Source: Psychrobacter sp. GP33 (GTDB lineage Bacteria > Pseudomonadota > Gammaproteobacteria > Pseudomonadales > Moraxellaceae). Taken from it: 64,000 nt of DNA. Positions 30,298-39,817 of the stretch are shown here, piece after piece. The notes beneath the pieces were generated by a model. It was not told the DNA's origin. It saw only the letters and a list, made by a program, of their open reading frames with translations, and did no database searches. The position numbers and the translations under genes are program-made. Location of the stretch: assembly GCF_014119005.1 (NCBI RefSeq), contig NZ_JACGYX010000002.1, positions 186,001 through 250,000 on the forward strand. Direction: 5' to 3'. Position 1 is the first letter of the stretch, and each line of letters begins with the position of its first letter.

Positions 30298-30332
30298 CAA
30301 GCTTGCCACTATAAAATCGTTATTATCAAACT

Positions 30333-30373
30333 AAAAAAGGGCTGATTTATTAATAAATAAATCAGCCCTTTTT
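30333..30373. terminator. Bidirectional intrinsic terminator
   Basis: Perfect 12-base stem GGGCTGATTTAT / ATAAATCAGCCC with a 6-base loop, flanked by six A and five T. Separates the convergent Ugd-like and phosphomutase genes. Confidence 0.9.
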
Positions 30374-30412
30374 AATAGTAAATACCTTATATGACATTAT
30401 TACTTATAATTA

Positions 30413-31900
30413 TTAGGCACGTACTGCGCCTTGTTCAGCAAGCCAATGTTCAATATCCTGCGTTTTTGTTGACAGTAATTGACCATCACCGCGTGTTTCA
30501 ATATTAAGCCGGATTAATGGTTCCGTATTAGAGGCGCGTAGATTAAAGCGCCATTCCCCAAAGTCAAGACTGAGACCATCGAGCGTTGATTTAACAGGCA
30601 TGTCTGCGCTAAATTTTGCTTCAATATCTTTAATAATGGTTGGCGCATTATGGGTTGTTAAGCGAAAATTGAGCTCGCCTGAACTGGGAAATGCTGCGAT
30701 ATAGCCGGTTACCAACTCTGATAAGGTCTTGCCAGTTGTTGATAACAGCTCGATGGTTAATAACCACGGAATCATGCCACTGTCGCAATAACAAAAGTCG
30801 CGGAAATAATGATGCGCTGACATCTCACCACCGTATATCGCACCTGACTCGCGCATCACTTGTTTAATAAATGAATGACCTGATTTACTAACCACACCTT
30901 GACCGCCATGGTCTTTTATTACAGCTTCGGTGTTATATAGTACACGTGGATCGTAAACAATCGACTCGCCAGCATATTTATCTAAAAACGCTTGTGCCAG
31001 CATGCCGACCACATAACTACCGTCAATAAACTCGCCTGACTCATCAAATAAAAAACAGCGGTCAAAATCACCATCAAAGGCGATACCAAGATCGGCTTTA
31101 TGGGCAATGACCGCTTGCTGAGTGGTGGCACGATTGGCTAAAATCATGGGGTTGGGAATACCATTGGGAAAGCTGCCATCAGGTGTGTGATGCAGTTTAA
31201 TCACCTCAATCGGTGCGCCAGCTTGTGCCAGTTTATCAATCAATAAGTCAACGACTGGTCCTGCGCTACCGTTACCTGAATTGATCACCAATTTTAGTGG
31301 TTTTAACTTATTAGTATCAACAAAGCTCATAACGTGATTGATATAAGCGCTTTTATCGCTGAGTAGTTGTAGTTTCCCTTTGTCTGTAGGGGAAATAAAT
31401 TGCCCGGATTCTGCCAGTTGTTGAATCTCAGCTAAACCGTCATCGGCGCTAATCGGTTTTGAGTGTTCTTTGACCAATTTTAAGCCATTATAATTAATTG
31501 GATTATGACTTGCCGTGACTTCAATGCCACCCAATGCATCATAATGACTGGTGGCAAAATAGACCTCTTCGGTGCCCGTCATGCCAAGATCAATCACATC
31601 AATACCAGCATCAATAATACCAGCAATGGTGGCTTGTTTTAATGACTTACTTGAATGGCGAATGTCACAACCAATGACAATTGCGGGATTGAGAGCCTTT
31701 AATTCATCAGTGGTATCAGCGCTATAGTAACGCTGACCTAATAGCTGACCAAACGCGCGTCCAATACGATAGGCAATGTCTTCATTAAGGTTAACCCCAA
31801 GCTCGCCACGAATATCATAGGCTTTAAAAGAGTCAATCGTAATAGATGCAAAAGTATTAGGCGGATGATAGGGTGATTGGACAGTAGGAGCCACAGTCAT
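30413..31900 (-). CDS. algC: Phosphomannomutase/phosphoglucomutase, AlgC type
   Basis: Alpha-D-phosphohexomutase of 495 aa, interconverting sugar 1- and 6-phosphates for cell-surface polysaccharide precursors. The phosphoserine loop is VTASHNP with S131, the metal loop DGDFDR has D276, D278 and D280, sugar-recognition GGEMSAHHYF, and the C-terminal phosphate site RASNTEPLIRLN. The AlgC type acts on both mannose and glucose phosphates; which is used here is not decidable. Faces the galE-galU-pgi group and should supply glucose-1-phosphate to GalU. Confidence 0.93.
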   Translation of the reverse strand: MTVAPTVQSPYHPPNTFASITIDSFKAYDIRGELGVNLNEDIAYRIGRAFGQLLGQRYYSADTTDELKALNPAIVIGCDIRHSSKSLKQATIAGIIDAGIDVIDLGMTGTEEVYFATSHYDALGGIEVTASHNPINYNGLKLVKEHSKPISADDGLAEIQQLAESGQFISPTDKGKLQLLSDKSAYINHVMSFVDTNKLKPLKLVINSGNGSAGPVVDLLIDKLAQAGAPIEVIKLHHTPDGSFPNGIPNPMILANRATTQQAVIAHKADLGIAFDGDFDRCFLFDESGEFIDGSYVVGMLAQAFLDKYAGESIVYDPRVLYNTEAVIKDHGGQGVVSKSGHSFIKQVMRESGAIYGGEMSAHHYFRDFCYCDSGMIPWLLTIELLSTTGKTLSELVTGYIAAFPSSGELNFRLTTHNAPTIIKDIEAKFSADMPVKSTLDGLSLDFGEWRFNLRASNTEPLIRLNIETRGDGQLLSTKTQDIEHWLAEQGAVRA

Positions 31901-32098
31901 GATGATAAATTCCTTTTTTAATTATAAGCAGGGTAGCGGTGAAGGATGATTGAAATCAGATAGAGATAGGTGCAAAAAAAATAAGCCAACAATAATTGAA
32001 TGATACACCATCTAAGAGAAGAATAGGGTAGCGGCATAGTCATCTTCACGCTATTATCTGTTCTAAAGAATAATGACATAAGCTTATGAGTAACCGTT

Positions 32099-33013
32099 AT
32101 GAATCAAAAAACAAAGCATGAAGCCGTCAGTATAAACTCTAGCCAAAATAAGGTGTCGTTGCCTATTCCAGTAAAAGGAACGCCCAATGCCACAGGCAGT
32201 TTGCCGGATTTACTTGCATTAATGGCACGCCTGCGTAGCGATTGTCCATGGGATCAAAAACAAAGCAATCATAGCCTGATTCCGTATGCGATAGAAGAGG
32301 CCTATGAGCTTGCCGAAGCGGTTCAAAGCGATGATGATGACGATATCAAGGGTGAGCTTGGTGATGTGTTATTACAAGTTGTTTTCCATTGTCAGCTGTA
32401 TGCTGAGCAAGGGCGCTTTGATTTGGCGGACGTTATTACTACCTTACAGGAAAAGCTGATTCGTCGCCATCCGCATGTCTTTGATGCAGAAAACTTGCAA
32501 GATGACGCTGCGGTTAAAGAGCGCTGGGATGAGATTAAAGCAGAAGAAAATCAAGCGCGTGCGCTACGTGGTAAGCCGCGCCGCCGTTTGGATACGTGTA
32601 AACCTGGTAGTGCGCTGATGCAAGCGCAAGACGTACAAAAACAAGCGTCAAAGTTGGGCTTTGATTGGGACGGACTTAGTGGCGCGTTGGAAAAGCTCGA
32701 TGAAGAAATCAGCGAATTAAAAGTAGAGCTGGTTGATACGTCTAATGTTGTTAAGTCTAAAGATGAGATAAAGTCCAATATTAGTGAGATTGAAAAAGAG
32801 TTAGGCGACTGCATGTTTGCTTTGGTCAATGTTGCGCGTAAATTAAATCTGGACGCTGAAGCCGCTGCTTTAACGTGTGTACATAAATTTAAATCGCGAT
32901 TTAGCTACATTGAGACGCAATTAGAAGCGCAAGGTAAGCGTATTGAGGATAGTGATTTGCTAGAGATGGAAGTATTGTGGGAGGCTGCTAAGCAGCATGA
33001 ACGTGCAAAATAG
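32099..33013 (+). CDS. mazG: Nucleoside triphosphate pyrophosphohydrolase
   Basis: House-cleaning NTP pyrophosphatase. The 304-aa protein has the first MazG domain signature LMARLRSDCPWDQKQSNHSLIPYAIEE (shown in parts), EEAYELAEA, GELGDVLLQVVFHCQL, and a second domain with LEKLDEEISELK and EKELGDCMFALVNVARK. About 40 residues longer than E. coli MazG: a polar N-terminal extension and a Val/Ser/Lys insert (about 218-230) in the second domain. Its end overlaps the earliest start of the downstream ComEA-like gene. Confidence 0.95.
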   Translation: MNQKTKHEAVSINSSQNKVSLPIPVKGTPNATGSLPDLLALMARLRSDCPWDQKQSNHSLIPYAIEEAYELAEAVQSDDDDDIKGELGDVLLQVVFHCQLYAEQGRFDLADVITTLQEKLIRRHPHVFDAENLQDDAAVKERWDEIKAEENQARALRGKPRRRLDTCKPGSALMQAQDVQKQASKLGFDWDGLSGALEKLDEEISELKVELVDTSNVVKSKDEIKSNISEIEKELGDCMFALVNVARKLNLDAEAAALTCVHKFKSRFSYIETQLEAQGKRIEDSDLLEMEVLWEAAKQHERAK

Positions 33014-33434
33014 CATGAAGACACAAGATGGAGAAATGACTGTTTTTACCTTAGGTAGGTCTTTTTTAAACATATTTACTTTAACTGTGCCGCGACTTAT
33101 CTTTATTGCTTTATCAGCGCTAATATTCATTCTGCTAATCAGTAGCGCGCAAGCTGCACCGTGTTTTGATAATCCAAAAAGTGCCTATCACTACTTATTA
33201 CAACAAGAAAAGCTCACCACCCAAGCGAGCACACAAATGGGAATTAATATTAACCGCGCCACAGAAAGCGAGCTGACATCCTTGCATGGTATTGGCAGCA
33301 GTAAAGCGCAAGCCATTATTTTATACCGAGAAATGTTTGGCGACTTTAAAAGTGTCGATGAGCTAGAAAAAGTGAAAGGTATTGGTCCAAAAACTATCGA
33401 AAAAAACCGCGCACGTTTACGAGTACAGCATTAA
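32997..33434 (+). CDS. ComEA-family helix-hairpin-helix protein
   Basis: Exported DNA-binding protein candidate. A signal/anchor helix (RLIFIALSALIFILLISSAQA, in two parts RLIFIALSAL and IFILLISSAQA) ends before APCFDNP. After a short linker, two tandem helix-hairpin-helix units follow: ININRATESELTSLHGIG and SVDELEKVKGIGPKTIEKN. ComEA proteins bind incoming DNA during natural transformation, and Psychrobacter relatives are often competent; the role here is inferred. The start is uncertain: 32997 overlaps mazG by 17 bases, and 33015 and 33036 are in-frame alternatives. GGAG lies just before 33036 but very close. Confidence 0.8.
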   Translation: MNVQNSMKTQDGEMTVFTLGRSFLNIFTLTVPRLIFIALSALIFILLISSAQAAPCFDNPKSAYHYLLQQEKLTTQASTQMGININRATESELTSLHGIGSSKAQAIILYREMFGDFKSVDELEKVKGIGPKTIEKNRARLRVQH

Positions 33435-33645
33435 ACAGGTGCTATTTAGCAGTGATAGTAGAAAAAACGGCTGAATAAAGAGTATGACTTTGGCAGTCGA
33501 ACGCTATAACAGTGACAAAATAGCGCGTAACTATCTGTCATAACGCACCCAGCGCGACTAAAATTTGTTAAACTAGCGGATACATCCGCCCGATAAACGC
33601 TGTGTTCATCAGAGGTGGTTAAGAGTATTGGCAAGGAGTAGATGC

Positions 33646-36111
33646 ATGGCCGAGCGTGCCGCCAAGCAGTTAGAACTGAATAAATCTGAATTACCCAATT
33701 CTATTACGGAAGTGATTGCCACTTTGTCCCGAGCTGGGTTTGACGCCTATATCGTCGGTGGCGGCGTGCGCGATACATTATTAGGTCTGAAACCAAAAGA
33801 CTTCGATGCGGTCACCGATGCCAAGCCGCATGAGATTAAAGACGTGTTTGGCAAACGCTGCCGTATTATCGGTCGTCGCTTTCAGCTGGCACACGTCTAC
33901 TCAGGTCGCGAATTGATTGAAGTGGCAACGTTTCGTGGACCACCTATCAATGATGCCAATACCAATCAAGACGGCATGATTCTTCGTGACAATGTTTGGG
34001 GCGATATTAAGCAAGACTTTGCCCGTCGCGATTTTTCAATTAATGCCCTTTATTATCAGCCGTTAAAAGGCGTGGTGCATGATTTTTGCGGTGCGCTTGA
34101 TGATATTGATAATAAAATCATTCGCCTGTTGGGTGAGGCACCCGTACGTATCGAAGAAGATCCAGTACGTCTATTACGCGCCCTGCGTTTTAAAGCCAAA
34201 TTGGGCTTTGAGTTTGATAACGCATTAGCCGCGCAGTTTCATTCAGGCAATTGGGCGCTGCTCGAGCAAATATCGCCGCATCGCCTTTATGATGAAACGC
34301 AAAAGATGTTCACTGGTGGCTACTTAGTGCCATTATTGCCATTGTTGTTTGAATCGGGCGCTATCGATAGCCTGATTATTTATCCACCGTCTGAGCCAAA
34401 TGCACTGGTAAAACAGGTTGCTATCAATACCGATAAGCGTATTAATGCAGGTAAAAGTATCAATCCAGCATTCTTTTATGCCGCCTTATTGTGGGAAAAT
34501 TATCTCCATCAGTTAGAGAAAGCCAAAAAGCGAAATATGCCTTTTGCTGATGCCCAGATGCAAGCGGCGGGCAAAGTGATTGACCGTCAACGTATTAAAA
34601 CCGCCATTCCAAAATTTGCTGAACAGTTTATTCGCGATATTTGGTTATTACAGCCAAAACTTGCGGCACCGCGTAGCAAGCAAATCGAGCAACTGTCTGA
34701 GCATCCGCGTTTTCGTGCGGGCTTCGACTTTTTATTGTTGCGTGAACAATGTGGCGATGCTGAACATCCATTATCAGAATCGACTAATGGTATGGGCGAC
34801 TGGTGGCAGACCTATCAGACCCTGACTGAACGCGAGCAGCAGCAAGCCATTGATGACTTCGATGAAAATATTCGTCGCGGTTCTTATAAGCGTGGGCGCG
34901 GACGCAATCGTCAGTCAGCTCAACCCGTAGCGGCAAATACTACCAGTCAACAAGCGGCTGACATGCAAAATCAGCCGTCAAATACAGAGCGTGCTAATAA
35001 CGGTCGCGATAACTCGAATCAAAAAGCATTTGAGCGTCCAGTCAATAATCCAGCACAGGTCAATGATGCCTCTAACATTCCAGCACGTCGCCGCCGTGCC
35101 ACGCAAAAATCAGACGCTTCTGAATCAGCTGTGCCAATAGTATCAACGTCGGTAAAAGTAACCAATCAGGTTAAGCAGTCTTCGCGCGCCGAGCAGATGA
35201 AGCAAGACAGCCATGAATTATCGCAATTACAACAGCTGTCATTGGCTAATCATGCGGGCGCTGCAAAACAGCACACGCGTCCATCAACACCGACACCGCT
35301 ATTTGTCATTGAGCATGAGAACGTCGTTCCACCGCTTAAAAGACAACTGGTCCAAGATGACGCGTTGCAGTCTGAATCTGCGCAAGGTCGTCAAAGTCAG
35401 AAATCTGCTCAGCAAAAGCCAGTAACCAGTCAAAATGTGCCTAAAGCGAAGCAAGGTTCACACGCACAAGCGCATCAAGTGCAAACAACCACTAGCTTAG
35501 CGGTAGGGAAAGTATTAGATAAACCAGTTAATACCGAATCATCTAATAATGAGTCGTCTAATACTAAGTTGTCTCATGTCAAACCTCACGCTGTAAGTAA
35601 ACTCACTGCCAAACGTACTATCGCGCAAGCACCGCAGTTGGTTACGATAGACAATGAGCCGGTACCGTATAAACGTCGTCGCCGTGTATCAAATAGTGTG
35701 GCTGAAAATACGTTAAGTAGTAATACTGAGCATTCAACGCCTAAAAAATCACAGTCTACAGATTCAGTATCTAAAGAATCAACACCTGTGAAATACGAGA
35801 AAAAAGCTCCTAAAGTAGTTCATCAGCCTAAACGTGATGTTCAGACTGAGACTGAAACTACTAAGGTTGAAGTGACGGGACAAGCAGAGCAATCGCCAGC
35901 ACGTGCCAAACCTACCAAAGTACCAGTCAAAACTCCCAAAAATAAGGTATTGCCAATAGCAGATAACACGGCTGATGCTCAGAGTGCAGACAATGCAAAC
36001 AGCGATGCTGCTTCTCAAAAAGCTTCTTCAGAGAAGAAAGCGGCTCAGCCAAATGCAGCAAATAAAGGACCTGTTCCTGCCAAGCGTCGTCGCCGTCAAC
36101 CAAGCGAATAG
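33646..36111 (+). CDS. pcnB: Poly(A) polymerase I with very long basic low-complexity tail
   Basis: Adds 3' poly(A) tails to RNA and promotes decay. The nucleotidyltransferase core carries YIVGGGVRDTLLGLKPKDFD with catalytic D52 and D54, FARRDFSINALYY, and RIEEDPVRLLRALRFKAKLGFE. Start chosen at ATG 33646, seven bases after AAGGAG; the frame opens earlier at a TTG. The core ends near residue 410, as in E. coli (~465 aa). The remaining ~410 residues are Gln/Ser/Lys/Asn-rich and contain R-rich blocks: KRGRGRNR, then RRRR at about 481, 677 and 814, the last two in near-identical PxKRRRR contexts. Tail role unknown; RNA or RNase E binding is a guess. Confidence 0.93.
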   Translation: MAERAAKQLELNKSELPNSITEVIATLSRAGFDAYIVGGGVRDTLLGLKPKDFDAVTDAKPHEIKDVFGKRCRIIGRRFQLAHVYSGRELIEVATFRGPPINDANTNQDGMILRDNVWGDIKQDFARRDFSINALYYQPLKGVVHDFCGALDDIDNKIIRLLGEAPVRIEEDPVRLLRALRFKAKLGFEFDNALAAQFHSGNWALLEQISPHRLYDETQKMFTGGYLVPLLPLLFESGAIDSLIIYPPSEPNALVKQVAINTDKRINAGKSINPAFFYAALLWENYLHQLEKAKKRNMPFADAQMQAAGKVIDRQRIKTAIPKFAEQFIRDIWLLQPKLAAPRSKQIEQLSEHPRFRAGFDFLLLREQCGDAEHPLSESTNGMGDWWQTYQTLTEREQQQAIDDFDENIRRGSYKRGRGRNRQSAQPVAANTTSQQAADMQNQPSNTERANNGRDNSNQKAFERPVNNPAQVNDASNIPARRRRATQKSDASESAVPIVSTSVKVTNQVKQSSRAEQMKQDSHELSQLQQLSLANHAGAAKQHTRPSTPTPLFVIEHENVVPPLKRQLVQDDALQSESAQGRQSQKSAQQKPVTSQNVPKAKQGSHAQAHQVQTTTSLAVGKVLDKPVNTESSNNESSNTKLSHVKPHAVSKLTAKRTIAQAPQLVTIDNEPVPYKRRRRVSNSVAENTLSSNTEHSTPKKSQSTDSVSKESTPVKYEKKAPKVVHQPKRDVQTETETTKVEVTGQAEQSPARAKPTKVPVKTPKNKVLPIADNTADAQSADNANSDAASQKASSEKKAAQPNAANKGPVPAKRRRRQPSE

Positions 36112-36272
36112 CATGAGCAAGTAACTGGATTAACTTATGATAAATCCATTATTATAAGTTAGTCTAAACCTACACTTGCCGTAGATAGGGCGCTTAATAC
36201 AGTCTCTATTTACAGGGTGATATTGGTTAGTCGTTATCGAGTAAAATTTGAATTGCTGAGTAAAGTATAGTC

Positions 36273-36863
36273 ATGAGTCTTTCTTTAAATGATGCGATAG
36301 ATAGTACGGTACTGCTTACTACTGTAACAGACAGTAGCAATATCGAAGCGGATAATTGGACAACGTGTTATCTCGGTTTGGGTAGCAATATTGCTAATGA
36401 GCTTGGCTCGCCTGTTGTCCATGTACAGCAGGCGATTGAAGGCCTGCGCCAACATGACAATATTCGCAATGTGCGTGTGTCCTCTTTTTATGCTTCAGCA
36501 CCCATGGGTCCGCAAGATCAGCCCGATTTTATTAATACGGTAGTTGAAATTGAAACGAGCCTAGCGCCACTTGTTTTACTGGCTGTTTGCCAAGCCCTTG
36601 AGCAATCGGCGAAGCGTGCTCGCTTACGTCATTGGGGTGAGCGCAGTCTAGATGTTGATATATTATTGTATGGTCAAGCAAAGATTGCTGAGCCACGATT
36701 AACTGTTCCACATGCAGGGTTAGGCGAGCGCAATTTTGTTTTAATACCGCTGCAACAACTAGCACCGGATATTGTCATTGCTGGGCAGCCAATAAACAGC
36801 TATCCGCAAGCAAGCGATTGGACGGGGCTAAAAATTCTTGCTGATAAACCTGATGATAGATAG
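36273..36863 (+). CDS. folK: 2-amino-4-hydroxy-6-hydroxymethyldihydropteridine pyrophosphokinase
   Basis: Folate pathway enzyme (HPPK) transferring pyrophosphate from ATP to the pterin. The 196-aa protein contains YLGLGSNIANE, DQPDFINTVVEIET, and the HPPK signature RLRHWGERSLDVDILLYG with the metal-binding Asp pair, then VPHAGLGERNFVLIPL. It has a ~25-residue polar N-terminal extension over E. coli FolK. Neighbouring pcnB upstream and panB-panC downstream give the pcnB-folK-panB-panC order common in Pseudomonas and relatives. Confidence 0.95.
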   Translation: MSLSLNDAIDSTVLLTTVTDSSNIEADNWTTCYLGLGSNIANELGSPVVHVQQAIEGLRQHDNIRNVRVSSFYASAPMGPQDQPDFINTVVEIETSLAPLVLLAVCQALEQSAKRARLRHWGERSLDVDILLYGQAKIAEPRLTVPHAGLGERNFVLIPLQQLAPDIVIAGQPINSYPQASDWTGLKILADKPDDR

Positions 36864-36923
36864 TTATTGATAAAGTAATTATATACAGGCAGTAAGTTGT
36901 TCGAGAGTAAAATTGAGGGTTAT

Positions 36924-37724
36924 ATGACAACGTTATCGACTTTAAACACATTTAAAAAAGACGGTACTAAATTTACCTGTTTGACCTGTTATGACGCTAT
37001 GTTCGCTCGCATGATGGATAAGGCGCTGATTGATACCATTTTAATTGGTGATAGCTTAGGTATGGTGGTACAAGGTCATACCTCAACGCTGCCAGTGACG
37101 GTCGATGATATGGCGTATCATACTGCTAATGTGGCACGTAGTAATCAGCATGCCTTAATTATCGCAGACTTACCATTTATGAGCTATGTGACCTTACCTG
37201 AGGCAATTGCGAATAGTCGGCAGTTGATGCAGGCGGGTGCGCAGGTGATTAAGGTGGAAGGCGGTCGTGAGCTGTGTGAGCTAGTGACTATATTGGCGCA
37301 AGCAGGCACACCCACATGCGTGCATTTGGGCTTGACCCCGCAGTCTGTCAATGTGTTTGGTGGGTATAAAGTACAAGGCCGCGGGGACGTGGCAGCAGAT
37401 AAATTAATGGCGGACGCGCAAGCGGTGGTGGCAGCAGGGGCAGCGTTGCTGGTATTAGAGTGTGTTCCTGCTGAGTTAGCCAAAGCAGTAACCGAGAGTG
37501 TTAATGTGCCAGTTATTGGAATTGGCGCTGGTGCCGATACGGATGGTCAAGTCTTGGTCATGCATGACATGCTAGGCATGGTTCATGGTCGCGTTCCCCG
37601 TTTTGTTCATGATTTTTTGACCGATACTCGCAATAGTACCCATAGCATTGAGGGCGCTTTTGAGCTGTATCAACAATCGGTACGCGCAGGCAGTTTTCCT
37701 GCGGCTCAACATGAATTTAAATAA
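36924..37724 (+). CDS. panB: 3-methyl-2-oxobutanoate hydroxymethyltransferase
   Basis: First committed step to pantoate in coenzyme A synthesis. From ATG 36924 it is 266 aa: FTCLTCYDAMFARMMD, LIGDSLGMVVQGHTSTLPVT, KVEGGRE, HLGLTPQSVNVFGGYKVQGR, and IGIGAGADTDGQVLVMHDMLGM. GAGGG is five bases before this start; an earlier TTG at 36897 is rejected. The 3' end lies 47 bases from panC. Confidence 0.97.
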   Translation: MTTLSTLNTFKKDGTKFTCLTCYDAMFARMMDKALIDTILIGDSLGMVVQGHTSTLPVTVDDMAYHTANVARSNQHALIIADLPFMSYVTLPEAIANSRQLMQAGAQVIKVEGGRELCELVTILAQAGTPTCVHLGLTPQSVNVFGGYKVQGRGDVAADKLMADAQAVVAAGAALLVLECVPAELAKAVTESVNVPVIGIGAGADTDGQVLVMHDMLGMVHGRVPRFVHDFLTDTRNSTHSIEGAFELYQQSVRAGSFPAAQHEFK

Positions 37725-37771
37725 AATTTTATTCATTAATACTTATATTTATTGAGATAAAAGAGTCTGTG

Positions 37772-38662
37772 ATGCCTATTATTCATCATCATATCGCTGC
37801 CCTACAAGCCGCGCTAAAACCTTTTCGCAGTCAGCAGCGCATTGCCTTGGTGCCGACTATGGGTAATTTGCATGACGGCCATTTAGAGCTGGTTAAGATT
37901 GCTAAAAAGCATGCAGATGTTGTTGTCGTGAGTATCTTTGTTAACCCGACGCAGTTCGGGGTGGGCGAAGATTTTGACAGCTATCCACGTACGCTAAATG
38001 AAGATGTGGCTAAGCTGGCAAGTGTCGGCGCAGATTATGTATTTGCGCCCACCATTGATGAGATGTATCCGGTATTACCACCGCCGACTACCATTCGCGC
38101 CGGGGTTATCACTGAGCAATTATGTGGCAAAACTCGCCCAACGCACTTTGATGGCGTGGGTATTGTGGTAGCAAAGCTCTTTAATATTGTTCAACCTAAT
38201 GTTGCGGTATTTGGGCAAAAAGACTATCAGCAATTGGCGATTATCAAGCAGCTGGTTCGCGATTTAAGTTATCCCATTGATATTATTGCAGCGCCTATTG
38301 TACGTGCTGCTGATGGCTTAGCATTGTCATCACGCAATCAATATTTGAGCGCGGATGAGCGGAAAATTGCTCCGGTATTGCAGCAAGAGCTGCAGCGCTT
38401 GGCGCAGCAATTAAAGTTAGGCGCGCATATTGAACAAGGATTTGAGGCACTTATTACAGAGACCGCGAGTCGCATCACTGCTGCTGGCTTTATTATTGAT
38501 TATTTAGAACTTAAAACCGTACAACTAGAAAATATTTCTACTAATAGGTCGTCTCAATCTACAAATTCTACAGAGTCATTGCCGCACCATCTAATTATTG
38601 TGGTGGCAGCGTGGCTTGGGAGCGCGCGTTTACTTGACAATCTGCTGGTAACGCTTGAGTAA
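37772..38662 (+). CDS. panC: Pantothenate synthetase
   Basis: Joins pantoate and beta-alanine using ATP. Contains the HIGH-type nucleotidyl-transfer motif VPTMGNLHDGHLELV, VVVSIFVNPTQFGVGEDFDSYPR (shown partly: FVNPTQF, EDFDSYPR), CGKTRPTHFDGVG, FGQKDYQQL, and LSSRNQYLS. 296 aa from ATG 37772 (the frame also has a GTG one codon earlier). A Ser/Thr/Asn-rich insertion of about 15-20 residues is placed near residues 255-272, before the last beta strand. Confidence 0.96.
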   Translation: MPIIHHHIAALQAALKPFRSQQRIALVPTMGNLHDGHLELVKIAKKHADVVVVSIFVNPTQFGVGEDFDSYPRTLNEDVAKLASVGADYVFAPTIDEMYPVLPPPTTIRAGVITEQLCGKTRPTHFDGVGIVVAKLFNIVQPNVAVFGQKDYQQLAIIKQLVRDLSYPIDIIAAPIVRAADGLALSSRNQYLSADERKIAPVLQQELQRLAQQLKLGAHIEQGFEALITETASRITAAGFIIDYLELKTVQLENISTNRSSQSTNSTESLPHHLIIVVAAWLGSARLLDNLLVTLE

Positions 38663-38784
38663 TAAATTCTATTAACGGGTTTGCCGCTTATATTTTTGCA
38701 GTCGCAATAAAATATGCTTTCACTCTAGAGTAATGAATAAAAAATTTAATAAAAACAATGCGTAAAGCAATGGGGTAGTTGATT

Positions 38785-39726
38785 ATGGAAGTAGCAGATA
38801 TCAGCAATACGCCTGTAATAGCAGTGGACGACAGCGTCAGTATTTTACTGGTATCAGGACGATCAGGCTCAGGCAAAACTTCGGCTTTAAATATTTTAGA
38901 AGATTTTGGCTATTATGCGATTGATAATTTGCCATTATCCTTAGTTGTAGATGCGACGCATAAGCTGATTAAGGAATCTGGTATTCAGCGAATTGCATTG
39001 GGCGTTGATATTCGCTCGCCACGCGCTGACTTATCAAACTTTGCGACTACTTATAAGACGTTAAAGCAGACTTATGGTGAGTACAACGTCAAAGTCATCT
39101 ATGTGACGGCGCAAGAGACCATTTTGGTGGCGCGATTTAACGCCACACGCCGTGTGCATCCGTTGATGACAAAAGATCGAGTAAATTCTATACCAGTTGC
39201 TGATAACTTGCCGTCTGCAATTAGAACTGAGGCGTCGCTATTGCAGCCGATTGCTTATTGTGCTGATATCAAAATCGATACCAGTAATTTAAATATTCAT
39301 CAATTAAAAGAGCGTTTGCGCGACCATATTGGTGTGGCAAATAAAGTTATTATTAACCTGTTGTCCTTCGGATTTAAGTACGGAAATCCAATTGATGCAG
39401 ATTTTGTCTTTGATGTTAGGATATTGCCCAATCCGCATTGGAACCCAGCATTGCGCCAAGCAACTGGGCTTGATACTGAAGTAGGGGCTTTTTTTACCGA
39501 TTATCCAGAAGTTGCTGAAATGACAGCTGATATCAGTCAGTTTTTACAGCGTTGGCTGCCAGATTTTTTGCATAATAATCGTCATACTGTGACGGTGGCA
39601 ATCGGCTGTACGGGTGGCAAGCATCGCTCAGTATTCATCACCGAGCAGTTGCAGCGTACGCTTAGCGCAAGTTTACCTACCGCATTGACGGTGGTGACCA
39701 AGCACCGAGAAAAAAGCCGCTGGTAA
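38785..39726 (+). CDS. rapZ: RNase adapter / nucleotide-binding protein RapZ
   Basis: In enterobacteria RapZ delivers the sRNA GlmZ to RNase E and so tunes glucosamine-6-phosphate synthase. From ATG 38785 it is 313 aa: Walker A GRSGSGKT at 25-32, DNLP, VDIRSPRADL, and the C-terminal RNA-binding half with FGFKYGNPIDADFVFDVR (shown partly: FGFKYG, DFVFDVR), NPHWNP and IGCTGGKHRSVFI. It is not beside rpoN/ptsN as in many bacteria but follows panC. Whether a GlmZ-like target exists is unknown. Confidence 0.93.
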   Translation: MEVADISNTPVIAVDDSVSILLVSGRSGSGKTSALNILEDFGYYAIDNLPLSLVVDATHKLIKESGIQRIALGVDIRSPRADLSNFATTYKTLKQTYGEYNVKVIYVTAQETILVARFNATRRVHPLMTKDRVNSIPVADNLPSAIRTEASLLQPIAYCADIKIDTSNLNIHQLKERLRDHIGVANKVIINLLSFGFKYGNPIDADFVFDVRILPNPHWNPALRQATGLDTEVGAFFTDYPEVAEMTADISQFLQRWLPDFLHNNRHTVTVAIGCTGGKHRSVFITEQLQRTLSASLPTALTVVTKHREKSRW

Positions 39727-39817
39727 ATCTGGCTATTATGACTTTATAAGCTGCCGTGCATTATTACTTCACACGGCATCTTTCACAAATTTTGTTTCTA
39801 GTATTAGAGGGCTTACC

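Noticed and set aside
33446..33634. 62-codon minus-strand frame between the ComEA-like gene and pcnB
   Set aside because: No ribosome site, composition unlike coding sequence; the spacer more likely holds the pcnB promoter.
39737..39785. Hairpin GCCGTG / CACGGC after rapZ as a terminator
   Set aside because: Six to seven pairs with a 13-base loop and no T-run; too weak to call.
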